From: Mycolicibacterium aromaticivorans JS19b1 = JCM 16368
GTDB lineage: Bacteria; Actinomycetota; Actinomycetes; Mycobacteriales; Mycobacteriaceae
DNA: 64,000 bases
Assembly (NCBI RefSeq): GCF_000559085.1
Contig: NZ_JALN02000001.1
Location: 2,542,001 to 2,606,000, forward strand
Direction: 5' to 3'
The number at the start of each line of letters is the position of its first letter. Positions within the stretch are counted from its first letter, which is position 1. Positions 1 through 8,475 of the stretch are shown one piece after another. Both the position numbers and the translations under genes were made by a program. The notes under the pieces were generated by a model. The model saw only the letters and a list, made by a program, of their open reading frames with translations, did no database searches and was not told where the DNA came from.

Positions 1-973
1 GCAGCGGGTGCCGGAATCGCATCCGCGGACCGAACTCGATGACGCCGGCGGCCTCGGCAGGCGCCAGCGCGTCGATGGGGATCCCCAGCGCGGCGGCTGC
101 GCGCAGAAACAATGCCGCATCACCGACCGGCTCGGCCGCCGCCACCAGAAGCAGCCGCCGCGTCGGCTCGGGAAGCGCCTGAATTCGCTGCACATAATTG
201 GTCTCGATGGCGCCGGGCGCCGAGGCCGAGCCGGAGAGCCAGAAACCGCCGGCCAGCTCGGTGGCGGAGGCGTTGCGTGGAACCTCAAGCAGCGCAAGTG
301 GATTACCTCTGGTTTCAGCGACGATGCGATCGCGTACCGGCGGGTCGATACCGCCGAGCATCACTGAATCCAGTAGCTCACGCGCATCGCCGTCGGTCAG
401 GCCGCGGACGACCAATTCAGGCAGCCCCGTGAGCGGCTGGGTGCCGTCATCGCGTGCGGCGAACACCAACGCGATCGGCTCGGCCAGCAGGCGGCGCGCC
501 ACGAAGCCCAGGGTTTGCACCGTCACCTGGTCGAGCCATTGCGCGTCGTCGATGACGCACAGCAGAGGCTGACGTTGAGCGGCCGCCGCCATCAGACTCA
601 GCACCGCCAAACCCACCAGGAACCGGTCGGGTGGCTCACCCACTCCGCGGCCGAAGGCCACGTCGAGCGCCGAACGTTGCGGATCCGGCAGTTCACCGAG
701 GTGCTCCATGAGCGGGGCGCAGAGTTGCTGCAGCCCGGCGTAGGCGAGTTCCATATCCGACTGAACGCCGGCGACGTTCAGCACCCGTAACGCCGATGCA
801 TGCTCCGAGAGATACCCCAGCAACGCTGTCTTGCCGACGCCGGCCTCGCCGCGCAGCACCAGCACCAGCGAATCGCCACCGGCGACGGTCGAGATCACCG
901 AGCGCAGCACTTGGCACTCGGCGGCACGACCATGCAAGTGTGCTGGTCGCTCGTCGCTCGAGATAGGCACCAC
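1..973 (-). CDS. LuxR-type regulator with AAA ATPase domain (partial, runs off left edge)
   Basis: The N-terminal part of a large signal-integrating regulator is present, and the gene continues beyond position 1. Read on the minus strand, it opens with paired GTG codons at 973/970, just after an in-frame TAG, so the start is well bounded. A P-loop (RGEAGVGKTALL) follows within about 40 residues. Further on are LCVIDDAQWLD (Walker B type) and VFAARDD, the usual layout of the ATPase half of LuxR-family proteins with a MalT-like or adenylate-cyclase-like architecture. The C-terminal helix-turn-helix expected in this family lies outside the window, so calling it a DNA-binding regulator is inference. 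Confidence 0.72.
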   Translation of the reverse strand, partial: MVPISSDERPAHLHGRAAECQVLRSVISTVAGGDSLVLVLRGEAGVGKTALLGYLSEHASALRVLNVAGVQSDMELAYAGLQQLCAPLMEHLGELPDPQRSALDVAFGRGVGEPPDRFLVGLAVLSLMAAAAQRQPLLCVIDDAQWLDQVTVQTLGFVARRLLAEPIALVFAARDDGTQPLTGLPELVVRGLTDGDARELLDSVMLGGIDPPVRDRIVAETRGNPLALLEVPRNASATELAGGFWLSGSASAPGAIETNYVQRIQALPEPTRRLLLVAAAEPVGDAALFLRAAAALGIPIDALAPAEAAGVIEFGPRMRFRHPL

Positions 974-1051
974 CGTCTGCCCCTAGCGGACCTCACCGGA
1001 ATTTCCGGTCTTGATCGTAACCGGGGTTGGTGGACACCGCGGTGGGCGGAC

Positions 1052-1717
1052 CTATCTGGGCAGGAACGTGACGGTCTCGTCGAGAGGGGCGCGACCGGTA
1101 CGTGAGTAGCTGACCGAGATGTCTTCGTAGCCAACGGACATACCGCAGAACAGCATCAGCTCATCGGGCGGGGACACCACATCGGCAACAGTCCGGCGAA
1201 CCTGTGACCAAGCCATCTGCGGGCAACTGTGCAGTCCTTCGGCACGAAGCAGCAGCATGACGGTCTGCAGATACATGCCGAGGTCGGCCCACTGCGGCAG
1301 TCCGAGATGCCGATCGATGTAGCAGAACAGCCCGACCGGTGCGCCGAAGCAATCCCAGTTCGCGACGGCCGCCCGCTGTCGGGCTTCCCAGTCCTCTCGA
1401 TCGATACCGAGTGCGGCGTACCGCTGCTGACCGAAGGCGGCGCGGCGCTCCCGGTAAGGCGACGCCATCTCGGCGGGATACATCTCGAATTCCCGGTCAT
1501 CCCAGGCTTCACCTGCAACGACACGCTCGACGGCGATCTTCTTCAGCTCGGCCAGCGGCGCACCTGTCACGACATAGACGTGCCACGGCTGGATGTTCGA
1601 CCCCGAGGGTGACCAAGACGCCGCTGCCAGCACCCGCTGCAGGATCTCGGGCGTGACGTGCTGATCGGTGAACCCGCGGACGGCTCGTCTGCTCCGCACC
1701 GCTTCGTATACGTCCAC
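1052..1717 (-). CDS. nitroreductase family FMN oxidoreductase
   Basis: This 221-residue protein is of normal length for an FMN-dependent nitroreductase. The N-terminal signature SRRAVRGFTDQ and the following SPSGSNIQPWHVYVV are the FMN-phosphate contact region of the family. Near the C-terminus, CPQMAWSQVR and LMLFCGMSVGYED match the usual end of these proteins. The GTG start lies 8 nt downstream of the stop of the NmrA-like gene, so the two are probably cotranscribed. The substrate cannot be read from sequence; nitroaromatics, quinones and enones are all typical of the family. A related gene lies at 17227. Confidence 0.85.
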   Translation of the reverse strand: MDVYEAVRSRRAVRGFTDQHVTPEILQRVLAAASWSPSGSNIQPWHVYVVTGAPLAELKKIAVERVVAGEAWDDREFEMYPAEMASPYRERRAAFGQQRYAALGIDREDWEARQRAAVANWDCFGAPVGLFCYIDRHLGLPQWADLGMYLQTVMLLLRAEGLHSCPQMAWSQVRRTVADVVSPPDELMLFCGMSVGYEDISVSYSRTGRAPLDETVTFLPR

Positions 1718-1725
1718 GTCTCGGC

Positions 1726-2481
1726 CTAGGACTTCGCGGCCGATTCGAGAAGCCAGTCCTCGAATCGGGTGTCGAACAGTGTGGCGCCCGGGCCGGGGAC
1801 CAACGTGCGCTCGTCGATGTCGACGCCCCAGTACGACGCGGCCTGATCGGCGACGACGGTGCGGCTGTCACCACGGGAAGTCAGCGCGGTGCGGATGAGG
1901 TCGGGAAGCAAAACCATGTCGGGGCCGCCGATCTCGGCGATGCCGTTGACCGGTTCCCCGACGGCGGCGATTGCAACCCCCTCGGCGACATCGACGGCCG
2001 CCATCGGTTGGAAATACTTCGGCGGCAGCACCACCGTGTCGCCTACGGTCGCGGAGTCGGCGAGCGTATTGACGAACTCGAAGAACTGCGTCGCGTGCAC
2101 GATCGAAAACGGAATGGGGCCTTCGCTGATCAGCTTCTCCTGCAGGAGCTTGCCCTGGAAGTAGCCGCTCTGCGCAGCCAGGTCCCCGGTGCCCACCACG
2201 GACAGCGCGACGTGGTGCCGAACGCCGGCGTTCTGTTCGGCGGTCAGCAGGTTCGTGGTCGCGGTGCGGAAGAACTCGATCGCCGAGTCGTCCAGGGCCG
2301 GGGAATTGGAGACGTCGACCACGACAGCGGCCCCCGCCATCACCTCGGCCAGACCCTCGCCCGTGACTGTGTTCACGCCCGTCGAGGGGGCCGCGGCGAC
2401 GGCCTCATGACCACGCGCAGCCAAACTCTGCACCACTTTCGAGCCCACCAGGCCGGTGCCACCGATTACAACGAGTTTCAT
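1726..2481 (-). CDS. NmrA-like NAD(P)-binding protein
   Basis: This 251-residue Rossmann-fold protein begins MKLVVIGGTGLVGSKVV, a GxxGxxG dinucleotide-binding motif of the atypical SDR/NmrA type. The rest (VVDVSNSPALDD, HHVALSVVGTGD, YFQGKLLQEKL) matches NmrA or NAD(P)H-azoreductase-like proteins, which use or sense NAD(P)(H) and often lack the classic Tyr-Lys pair. AAGGGA sits 5 nt before the ATG at 2481, fixing the start. It is the first gene of a likely two-gene operon with the nitroreductase, suggesting a joint redox or detoxification role. The substrate is unknown. Confidence 0.82.
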   Translation of the reverse strand: MKLVVIGGTGLVGSKVVQSLAARGHEAVAAAPSTGVNTVTGEGLAEVMAGAAVVVDVSNSPALDDSAIEFFRTATTNLLTAEQNAGVRHHVALSVVGTGDLAAQSGYFQGKLLQEKLISEGPIPFSIVHATQFFEFVNTLADSATVGDTVVLPPKYFQPMAAVDVAEGVAIAAVGEPVNGIAEIGGPDMVLLPDLIRTALTSRGDSRTVVADQAASYWGVDIDERTLVPGPGATLFDTRFEDWLLESAAKS

Positions 2482-2572
2482 GATGATCCCTTCTGGCTTT
2501 CGGGAGCAGGACAGCTCCCTGACGGCCAGAACGGATGACGCCTGGGAAACTCATCCCGGCGGCGACGCAGGA

Positions 2573-3397
2573 TCAGGCGGCGTGCGCGGACAGCTCCACC
2601 GGCCAGGCGGTCTCCGTCGCCGTCACCAGGGTGTAGAGCGGCGTGACCCACGCGTGGGGGCCGCTCGGCGCCGGCGAGTATGAGGTGTGAATGGCGATCG
2701 CCGCATCGGAGATCTTCCCGGTGTCGGGGTTGTAGTCGCAGACCGGATCACCGACATCGCAGACGCTGATGGTTCGGGTGCCGATCGCCGGTGGCAACTC
2801 AGAGGTGTTGGTCGACGCCAGGAACGAGTGGTCCTGCGCGACGCCCTCGCCGTGGCCCATCGCGACGGCCGTGGACCCCAGTTTGATGGTGGTGTCGACC
2901 GGCAGCCGGTCGCCGTCCGCGATCAACAGCGCCGCGGCCAGATGCGGATCGTCGGCAAGGTCGTACAAGTTGCGGTGGACGATCATGGCGCCCTGTGAGT
3001 AGCCCGCCAGAACCACCTTGCTGTCCGGGCAACGCTCGGTGAACGCCTTGTACTGCTTTGCGGTCGCGTCGGTGCCGTCACCGACGCTGCCGAGGAAGCC
3101 AAGCCAGCCACTGATCCCGCCCTCCAGTGGCACCGCAGCCGCGGGGTATTGGACCGCCTCGGCGTCGATGGTCCGGCCGTCCGCGGCGAGCTGCGATTTG
3201 AGCTGCTGGTAGGACTGGTACACCACGGAGCCCATCCCGCCGTTGGCGGTCAGGTTGGCACTATCGCGCTGACCGGAACCGGCGGCGCCGATCCAGTGGT
3301 AGTCGGCGCACCCTGGTGCCGCCGACGCGGTTGCCGCCGTCAGCCCGGCCAGTGCGATACCCGCGGCCAGCACGGCCGATCCCAGGCGCCCAATCAC
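2573..3397 (-). CDS. cutinase-family secreted serine esterase
   Basis: This is an exported alpha/beta hydrolase of the cutinase-like family expanded in mycobacteria. I chose the GTG at 3397 because GGAGGG lies just upstream and the product then starts with a signal peptide (IGRLGSAVLAAGIALAGL, cleavage near TASA-APGC). The longer frame to 3475 would add an unconvincing leader. The nucleophile motif GYSQGA follows SKVVLA, as in cutinases, and a disulphide/Asp segment (CDVGDPVCDY) and a C-terminal His (AIHTSYSP) complete the expected triad. Lipid esters are the likely substrates; true cutin hydrolysis is not implied. The monooxygenase gene ends 56 nt upstream on the same strand. Confidence 0.87.
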   Translation of the reverse strand: MIGRLGSAVLAAGIALAGLTAATASAAPGCADYHWIGAAGSGQRDSANLTANGGMGSVVYQSYQQLKSQLAADGRTIDAEAVQYPAAAVPLEGGISGWLGFLGSVGDGTDATAKQYKAFTERCPDSKVVLAGYSQGAMIVHRNLYDLADDPHLAAALLIADGDRLPVDTTIKLGSTAVAMGHGEGVAQDHSFLASTNTSELPPAIGTRTISVCDVGDPVCDYNPDTGKISDAAIAIHTSYSPAPSGPHAWVTPLYTLVTATETAWPVELSAHAA

Positions 3398-3453
3398 AAT
3401 GCTTTCCCTCCACGGTTCTGTCGAATGTTGATCGCCGCACGGGCCGGCCGCCG

Positions 3454-4926
3454 TTACACCGGCGGGCCAAACCATCTGGTCAGCGCCTCGGTGAGGCCGT
3501 CCGACGAACTCTCACCGACCCATGCGACGTGCCCGTCCGGGCGGATCAGCACTCGTGTCGGCGCGGCCACTTCGCCGAGCGCCGGAAGCTTCCATGCGCC
3601 TCGGTACCGCGCTGTGACCAGGCTGACTCGATCCGCCCACCCCGCAAGATCGATCCCGCCCGGGTCATCGAAGTCCAGCACTACCGGCCGGGCGACGTGG
3701 AGCAGTTCGAATACGCGCGTCGGCCCGGTGGCCGTATGAATGTCGAGGTCGGGCATCCGCCGGCCCAGCAGAGGATGCCCCGCCCCGAGGTCGTAGCGGA
3801 TGTCCAGACCCGACATGCGCGCGGCGAGTGCCTTGCGCGCCTCGGCTATGCCGAGCATCTCGGAGACGTTGTCGTGCAAGGCTTTTGTGCGATCGTCGGT
3901 GCGCAGCAATGCCATTTGCGCCATCGTGGTCTGCAGGACGCGCGCACCCACCGGGTGCCGCTCGGCATGGTAGGTGTCGAGCAGCGTGTCCGGTGCGGTT
4001 CCGTTGACCACCTGGGCAAGCTTCCACCCCAGGTTGACAGCATCTTGCAGACCGGTGTTGAGACCCTGGCCGCCGATCGGGTGATGGACGTGCGCGGCGT
4101 CACCGGCGAGCAGGATCCGGCCGTCGCGGTAGGTGGCCGCCTGCCGCGCCGCGTCGGTGAATCGGGCGATCGAGGTGGGACTGTGGATCCCGAAGTCGGT
4201 GCCGTACACCGCGATGAGTGCCTCGCTCAGATCGGCTAGCGTGGGTTCGGTTGCCGGCCCGACTGTTCGCTCGGTCACCATCATCCGAACCGGTTCGGCG
4301 TCGTTCTGCCGATCGAGCCCGTGGGTACCGAGGGCGTCGCGGTGGATGCCCCATGTCGGTTCGTCGCGGACCTCGACCTGAGCGATCAGATAGCTCGTCA
4401 CCGGATCCCAGCCGGGAAAGTCGATGCCGGCCACCTTGCGAACCAGGCTGCGACCGCCGTCGCATCCGAGGAGGTATTCGGCGCGAAGGCCGCCGCCATC
4501 GGAGAGTTCGACCTCGACTCCGCGCTCTCCCTGGGTGAAGCCCGTCACCTCCGCCGCCCGCTGGATCGGCACGCCCAGTTCGTCTACCCATTCGACCAGG
4601 AGCCGCTCGATCTCGTTCTGCCACAACGCCAATCCGTAGGGATGACGTGTCGGAAAGTCGCTGATGTCTAGCCGGATCTGCGCGAACCCGGCGACTTGAA
4701 GAGCCTGCCCGGCCGCCAGGAACCGGTCTGCGATGCCGCGCTGGTCCAGCAGTTCGATCGTGCGGCAGTGCAGGCCGCCGGCCCGCTGGCCGATGACCTG
4801 CTGGCTGGTGCGGCGTTCGACGATCGCGACGTCCACTCCGGCCAGCGCCAGCTCGCCGGCGAGCATCAGCCCGGTCGGTCCTCCCCCTACGATCACCACG
4901 GCGTGGTCGTAGTCCGAATCCCGCAT
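3454..4926 (-). CDS. FAD-dependent aromatic-type monooxygenase
   Basis: This is a class A flavoprotein hydroxylase of about 490 residues. All three signature motifs are visible: VVIVGGGPTG near the N-terminus (FAD ADP moiety), GCDGGRSLVRK (DG motif) and LLAGDAAHVHHPIGGQGLN (GD motif). The C-terminal thioredoxin-like tail resembles PheA/TfdB and rifampicin-monooxygenase-like proteins. I place the start at ATG 4926 because GGGGGA is 7 nt upstream; ATG 4932 is possible, and the extension to 5160 reads as non-coding. It is divergent from a MarR gene, with a strong palindrome between them, so substrate-induced derepression is likely. The substrate is unknown. Confidence 0.88.
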   Translation of the reverse strand: MRDSDYDHAVVIVGGGPTGLMLAGELALAGVDVAIVERRTSQQVIGQRAGGLHCRTIELLDQRGIADRFLAAGQALQVAGFAQIRLDISDFPTRHPYGLALWQNEIERLLVEWVDELGVPIQRAAEVTGFTQGERGVEVELSDGGGLRAEYLLGCDGGRSLVRKVAGIDFPGWDPVTSYLIAQVEVRDEPTWGIHRDALGTHGLDRQNDAEPVRMMVTERTVGPATEPTLADLSEALIAVYGTDFGIHSPTSIARFTDAARQAATYRDGRILLAGDAAHVHHPIGGQGLNTGLQDAVNLGWKLAQVVNGTAPDTLLDTYHAERHPVGARVLQTTMAQMALLRTDDRTKALHDNVSEMLGIAEARKALAARMSGLDIRYDLGAGHPLLGRRMPDLDIHTATGPTRVFELLHVARPVVLDFDDPGGIDLAGWADRVSLVTARYRGAWKLPALGEVAAPTRVLIRPDGHVAWVGESSSDGLTEALTRWFGPPV

Positions 4927-5091
4927 TCGCATGTCCCCCGTGCAGTCGATTTCCGTTGAAGGCAGCGATTTTGCGGCATCCGGGGGGTCTTGCCGCAAGC
5001 CCCCCATTGCGCTATATGTTGAAAGTGGCAGGGCACGTCTTCCCGCCGATCCACCACATTCAGCGAGGCCGCCGCTGCGTGCCAAAAGTAG

Positions 5092-5110
5092 ACAGTTGTG
5101 ACTGTACAGT
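5092..5110. promoter_or_regulatory. candidate MarR operator (overlapping palindromes)
   Basis: Two perfect inverted repeats overlap here: ACAGT-TGTG-ACTGT (5092-5105) and ACTGTACAGT (5101-5110). They lie 13 nt before the MarR start in the gap between divergent monooxygenase and MarR genes. Position and symmetry fit an autoregulatory MarR site. Binding is inferred. Confidence 0.55.
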
Positions 5111-5123
5111 TTAAGCTGGCTAT

Positions 5124-5558
5124 ATGGGAAAGGTCGATCAGTCCTCGATTCGGGCCGCACGGGAACTCCGCGTCGTGTTCAGCAGGCTGCGCAGGCGGTT
5201 ACGAGCGGTTGCCGCCGCCGATGACCTGACCCCGTCGCAGACGGCCGTCCTCCTGCGTCTGTTCAAGGACGGCCCGACTTCGACCAGCCAACTCGCGGGT
5301 GCGGAGCGGGTTCGCCCTCAATCGATGGCTGCCACCGTGGCGGCCCTGGACCGACATGGTCTGATCGACCGCACGCCGGATCCTGACGACGGTCGCCGGC
5401 AGTTGATCGGCCTGACCAACGTCGGCCGTCGCCGCGCCGAAAGCGACCGCAAGGTACGCGAGGAGTGGTTGGTGCGAGCCATGCAGGACCGATACACCGA
5501 GGACGAGCGTCAGGTGATCAATGACGCGCTGACATTGCTCGGACGACTAGATGAATGA
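5124..5558 (+). CDS. MarR-family transcriptional regulator
   Basis: This 144-residue winged-helix protein contains LTPSQTAVLLRLFKDGPTS, a recognition segment (QLAGAERVRPQSMAATVAALDR) and the MarR wing DRTPDPDDGRRQLIGLT. MarR proteins usually repress a neighbouring gene and release DNA on binding a small phenolic or electrophilic ligand. The gene is divergent from the FAD monooxygenase, with a palindromic candidate operator immediately before its start. It is followed after 16 nt by a luciferase-like oxidoreductase, so it may control genes on both sides. Few bases separate the operator from the ATG, so a very short leader is likely. Confidence 0.88.
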   Translation: MGKVDQSSIRAARELRVVFSRLRRRLRAVAAADDLTPSQTAVLLRLFKDGPTSTSQLAGAERVRPQSMAATVAALDRHGLIDRTPDPDDGRRQLIGLTNVGRRRAESDRKVREEWLVRAMQDRYTEDERQVINDALTLLGRLDE

Positions 5559-5574
5559 AAGGTGGCTCACCACT

Positions 5575-6432
5575 ATGAAATTGGGCGTTCACTACATTGA
5601 CTTCCTGCCCGGCGCCGCTGAGCGACTGGGTCCGACCTTGGCGGGTACCGCCAAGGCTGCCGAGGATGCCGGCGTGGAGATGTTCACCCTCGCCGACCAC
5701 TTCTTTCAGATGGAACCGCTAGCCCCGGCTGAGAACCCATTCTTGGAGGGCTACACCTCGATGGGTTACCTGGCCGGTCTGACCGACCGAATCACGTTGA
5801 CCATGTTGGTCACCGGCGTCACCTATCGCCATCCCGGTGTGCTGGCCAAAACGATGACGACGCTGGATGTGCTGGCCTGTGGCCGCACGATGCTCGGTCT
5901 GGGCGCCGCCTGGTACGAGCGGGAGCATCACGCCCTCGGTATCCCGTACCCCTCCGTCCGCGAGCGATTCGAAATGCTCGAGGAAACCCTGCAGATCTGT
6001 CTGCAGATGTGGAGCGACGATGACGGGCCGTATGACGGCCAGCATTACCATCTCGCCGAGACCCTCTGCGAGCCTCAGCCGATTCGTCGGCCCCCGATCC
6101 TTATAGGCGGTTCCGGGGAGAAGAGGACGCTGCGACTGGTGGCCGAGTACGCCGACGTGTGGAACAGCACGTCATCCCTCGATGAGATGCCGCACAAGCT
6201 GGACGTCTTGCGCCGCCACTGTGACACCGTCGGTCGTGACTTCGGCGAAATCCGGCTCACAGCAGCTTATTCGGACGACCCGTTCAACGACATCGACGAG
6301 TATCTGCGCACCCTGGACGCCTACGGGCAGCTCGGCATCGACTTGATCAATACCGGACCGATGCCGGGCAACCCGGACCCACAGGGTTGGGTGAAGCGGC
6401 TCGGCGACGAGGTGCTACCGCGACTCGGTTGA
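5575..6432 (+). CDS. LLM-class F420-dependent oxidoreductase
   Basis: This is a TIM-barrel flavin/F420 enzyme of the luciferase-like family, about 285 residues. Family hallmarks include TLADHFFQMEPL, LVTGVTYRHPGVLAKTMTTLDVLACGR, LGLGAAWYEREH and the barrel end RRPPILIGGSGEKRTLRL. I chose ATG 5575 (MKLGVHYIDF) over ATG 5551 because the family normally starts at that strand and AAAGGTGG precedes it. In mycobacteria most such proteins use coenzyme F420 rather than FMN, but cofactor and substrate are inferred. It lies directly downstream of the MarR gene, likely in the same transcript. Confidence 0.85.
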   Translation: MKLGVHYIDFLPGAAERLGPTLAGTAKAAEDAGVEMFTLADHFFQMEPLAPAENPFLEGYTSMGYLAGLTDRITLTMLVTGVTYRHPGVLAKTMTTLDVLACGRTMLGLGAAWYEREHHALGIPYPSVRERFEMLEETLQICLQMWSDDDGPYDGQHYHLAETLCEPQPIRRPPILIGGSGEKRTLRLVAEYADVWNSTSSLDEMPHKLDVLRRHCDTVGRDFGEIRLTAAYSDDPFNDIDEYLRTLDAYGQLGIDLINTGPMPGNPDPQGWVKRLGDEVLPRLG

Positions 6433-6443
6433 CGTCGTGCCAT

Positions 6444-7286
6444 TTACAGCACGGCGTCGGCCAACAGGTCGACCTGGTCGATCGACGCGACGGTGGGATG
6501 GAAAAGTAACCGGTCGAAACCGAGGTCGCCGTACGCACGTACCGCCGCACGTGCATCGTCGGCCGAATGAACCATGTCGTCCACGTTGAGTTTTGCGTAA
6601 TCGGGTTTGAAGCCGTAGTAGCGGGCCAAATGATCTCGTCCTCGTCGCACTACGTCGCCATTACCGAGCGCGAAGTTCACCGAGGCATGAATCTGGGGAT
6701 TTCCCTGTCGCCCCGCCGCCCGCCAACCCGCACGTATCCGCTCGGCGAATGCCGACTGCGAGCCGAAGTCGCGCAGCGCCCCGGCCACCCATCCGTCACC
6801 GACGGTGGTTGCCCTGCGGATCGTGGCCTCCGACCGTCCACCGAAGAGCAGTGGAATCTGCACTGGCGCAGGGCACAGCCCCCCATCAGCACTCCAACCG
6901 TGCCGCATCGTGACCAGCTGTTCGTCGAGGATGCGTCCCCGTCTGGCGAAGTCCACGCCGACCGCGTCGTAATCGTCGGCCCGCGATCCGACTCCGATGC
7001 CGACAGTGAGACGGTCGCCCGCGCACGCCGCCAGACTCCCGAGTTGTTTTGCGAGCGCGGGCGCCGAATACAGCGGCGCCAGAAGCACATTCGTCACCAA
7101 TCCGAGCGTGCTCGTCGCACCCGCCGCCACCGACAGCGAGATGACCGAGTCCAGGCTCGGGTACAACAGCCGGTCGATCGTCGTGAGGGACTCGAACCCG
7201 CGCTCCTCGGCGCGACGGGCCCACGAACCGATCACCGCACCGCTGACGCCTGCGACATGGTTTGGCAGCCCGATACCGATTCTCAT
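6444..7286 (-). CDS. LLM-class flavin/F420-dependent oxidoreductase
   Basis: This 280-residue luciferase-like barrel protein begins MRIGIGLPNHVAGVSG. It contains FESLTTIDRLLYPSLD, LGLVTNVLLAPLYSAPALAKQLGSL and LTVGIGVGSRADDYDAVGVD, the standard substrate/cofactor segments, and PLLFGGRSEATIRRATTVGDGW in the C-terminal half. It is shorter than and distinct from the neighbouring gene at 5575, with which it is convergent (11 nt between stops). It stands alone on its strand. The F420 preference is inferred from its mycobacterial setting. Confidence 0.83.
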   Translation of the reverse strand: MRIGIGLPNHVAGVSGAVIGSWARRAEERGFESLTTIDRLLYPSLDSVISLSVAAGATSTLGLVTNVLLAPLYSAPALAKQLGSLAACAGDRLTVGIGVGSRADDYDAVGVDFARRGRILDEQLVTMRHGWSADGGLCPAPVQIPLLFGGRSEATIRRATTVGDGWVAGALRDFGSQSAFAERIRAGWRAAGRQGNPQIHASVNFALGNGDVVRRGRDHLARYYGFKPDYAKLNVDDMVHSADDARAAVRAYGDLGFDRLLFHPTVASIDQVDLLADAVL

Positions 7287-7390
7287 GACATCCTCCGATT
7301 CCCTCGGCCACAGCCGCGTCGCTAATCCAGTCAGGCCAGTTTGAGATCACCTGGTCCGATCCACCACATCAGCGCTCAGATGCGGCGGAT

Positions 7391-7408
7391 ACCGACAATT
7401 AGGTCGGT
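7391..7408. promoter_or_regulatory. candidate Lrp/AsnC autoregulatory operator
   Basis: A perfect inverted repeat, ACCGAC-AATTAG-GTCGGT, lies 20 nt before the start of the Lrp/AsnC-type gene. Lrp family members commonly autoregulate from such a position. Binding is not shown. Confidence 0.45.
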
Positions 7409-7428
7409 GTTTACGTACCGTTATCGGC

Positions 7429-8424
7429 ATGACAGCCCCGTTGGACGGCAAGATTCTGCACGCGCTTCAACTGTCTCCGCGCGTGTCGTTTCGGCGAGTC
7501 GGTGACGTGCTCGGCGTTCCCGAACAGACCGTCGCACGCCGCTATCGCGCCATGCTCCGCGACGGTGCGATCCGGGTGGTCGGCCTGGTGAACCCCCAGG
7601 TGTACGGCGAGTGTCAGTGGGTCGTTCGACTGCGAACCAGACCCGACGCACTGCCCAGCGTGGCCGAGGCGCTCACCCAGCGACCGGAAGTCACCCACGC
7701 CAACGTGTTGTCCGGATCTACCGAGTTGGTGTGCACCGTTCGCGCACCGCTGGCCGAGAACAGCCACGGGATCCTCCATCGCCTGCCGCGCACCTCGGCG
7801 GTGCTGAGCATGACGGTCGATCTGGTGCTGCATGTCTTCGGCGACTCATCCGGTGCGGTGTGGACCGGCTACGGCCACACCCTGAACGCCGCGCAGACCG
7901 CGGCCCTGCTGGACGTGCAACCCGAGCGGTCCGGCGCGGCGGTCCCGCCGGCCGCCGACGATGTCCCTCTGCTCGAAGCACTGGCCCGAGATGGTCGAAT
8001 CCCCCACACTCAGTTGGCCGAGTTGACCGGTTGGTCGCCGGCCCGAGTCAAGCGACGAATCGCGGCGATGGAATCGTCGGGCACCCTGACCTATGACGTC
8101 GATGTGCTCACCGAGCGGTTGGGCTTCGGAGTCCACGCCATGATCTGGATGACGATGGCGCCCCGCGATCTGACGGGTGTCGCCGAACAGCTTCTTGCAC
8201 ATGCCGAGATCGCCTCGGTGATCGCCGTGAGCGGACCCCATAACCTACTGGCGATCGTGATTGCCCGCGATGTCGATCACCTGCACCGGTACATCACCGA
8301 CCAACTGGGGACAGTGCGTCATGTGCAGGGGTACGACGTCAGCGTACGAACGCAGCGGCTCAAGCAGGCCGGCTCGCTGATCTCGCATGGTCGGCTGCTG
8401 AGCATGCGGCCGGCCCGCAGATAG
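7429..8424 (+). CDS. tandem Lrp/AsnC-family transcriptional regulator
   Basis: This 331-residue protein is twice the usual Lrp length and looks like two Lrp units in tandem. The first helix-turn-helix (LDGKILHALQLSPRVSFRRV, then VPEQTVARRYRAM) is near residues 4-45. A second (LARDGRIPHTQLAELTG, then SPARVKRRIAAME) is near residues 183-220. Each is followed by an alpha/beta RAM-like ligand-binding stretch. Such double proteins act as dimers with four DNA-binding heads and usually respond to amino acids or related metabolites. The gene precedes a polysaccharide deacetylase on the same strand by 51 nt. Confidence 0.86.
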   Translation: MTAPLDGKILHALQLSPRVSFRRVGDVLGVPEQTVARRYRAMLRDGAIRVVGLVNPQVYGECQWVVRLRTRPDALPSVAEALTQRPEVTHANVLSGSTELVCTVRAPLAENSHGILHRLPRTSAVLSMTVDLVLHVFGDSSGAVWTGYGHTLNAAQTAALLDVQPERSGAAVPPAADDVPLLEALARDGRIPHTQLAELTGWSPARVKRRIAAMESSGTLTYDVDVLTERLGFGVHAMIWMTMAPRDLTGVAEQLLAHAEIASVIAVSGPHNLLAIVIARDVDHLHRYITDQLGTVRHVQGYDVSVRTQRLKQAGSLISHGRLLSMRPARR

Positions 8425-8475
8425 GCCATCATCTACGAACATGACTCGGCAGCACCGGCGGCGGGTCCGCCGGAT

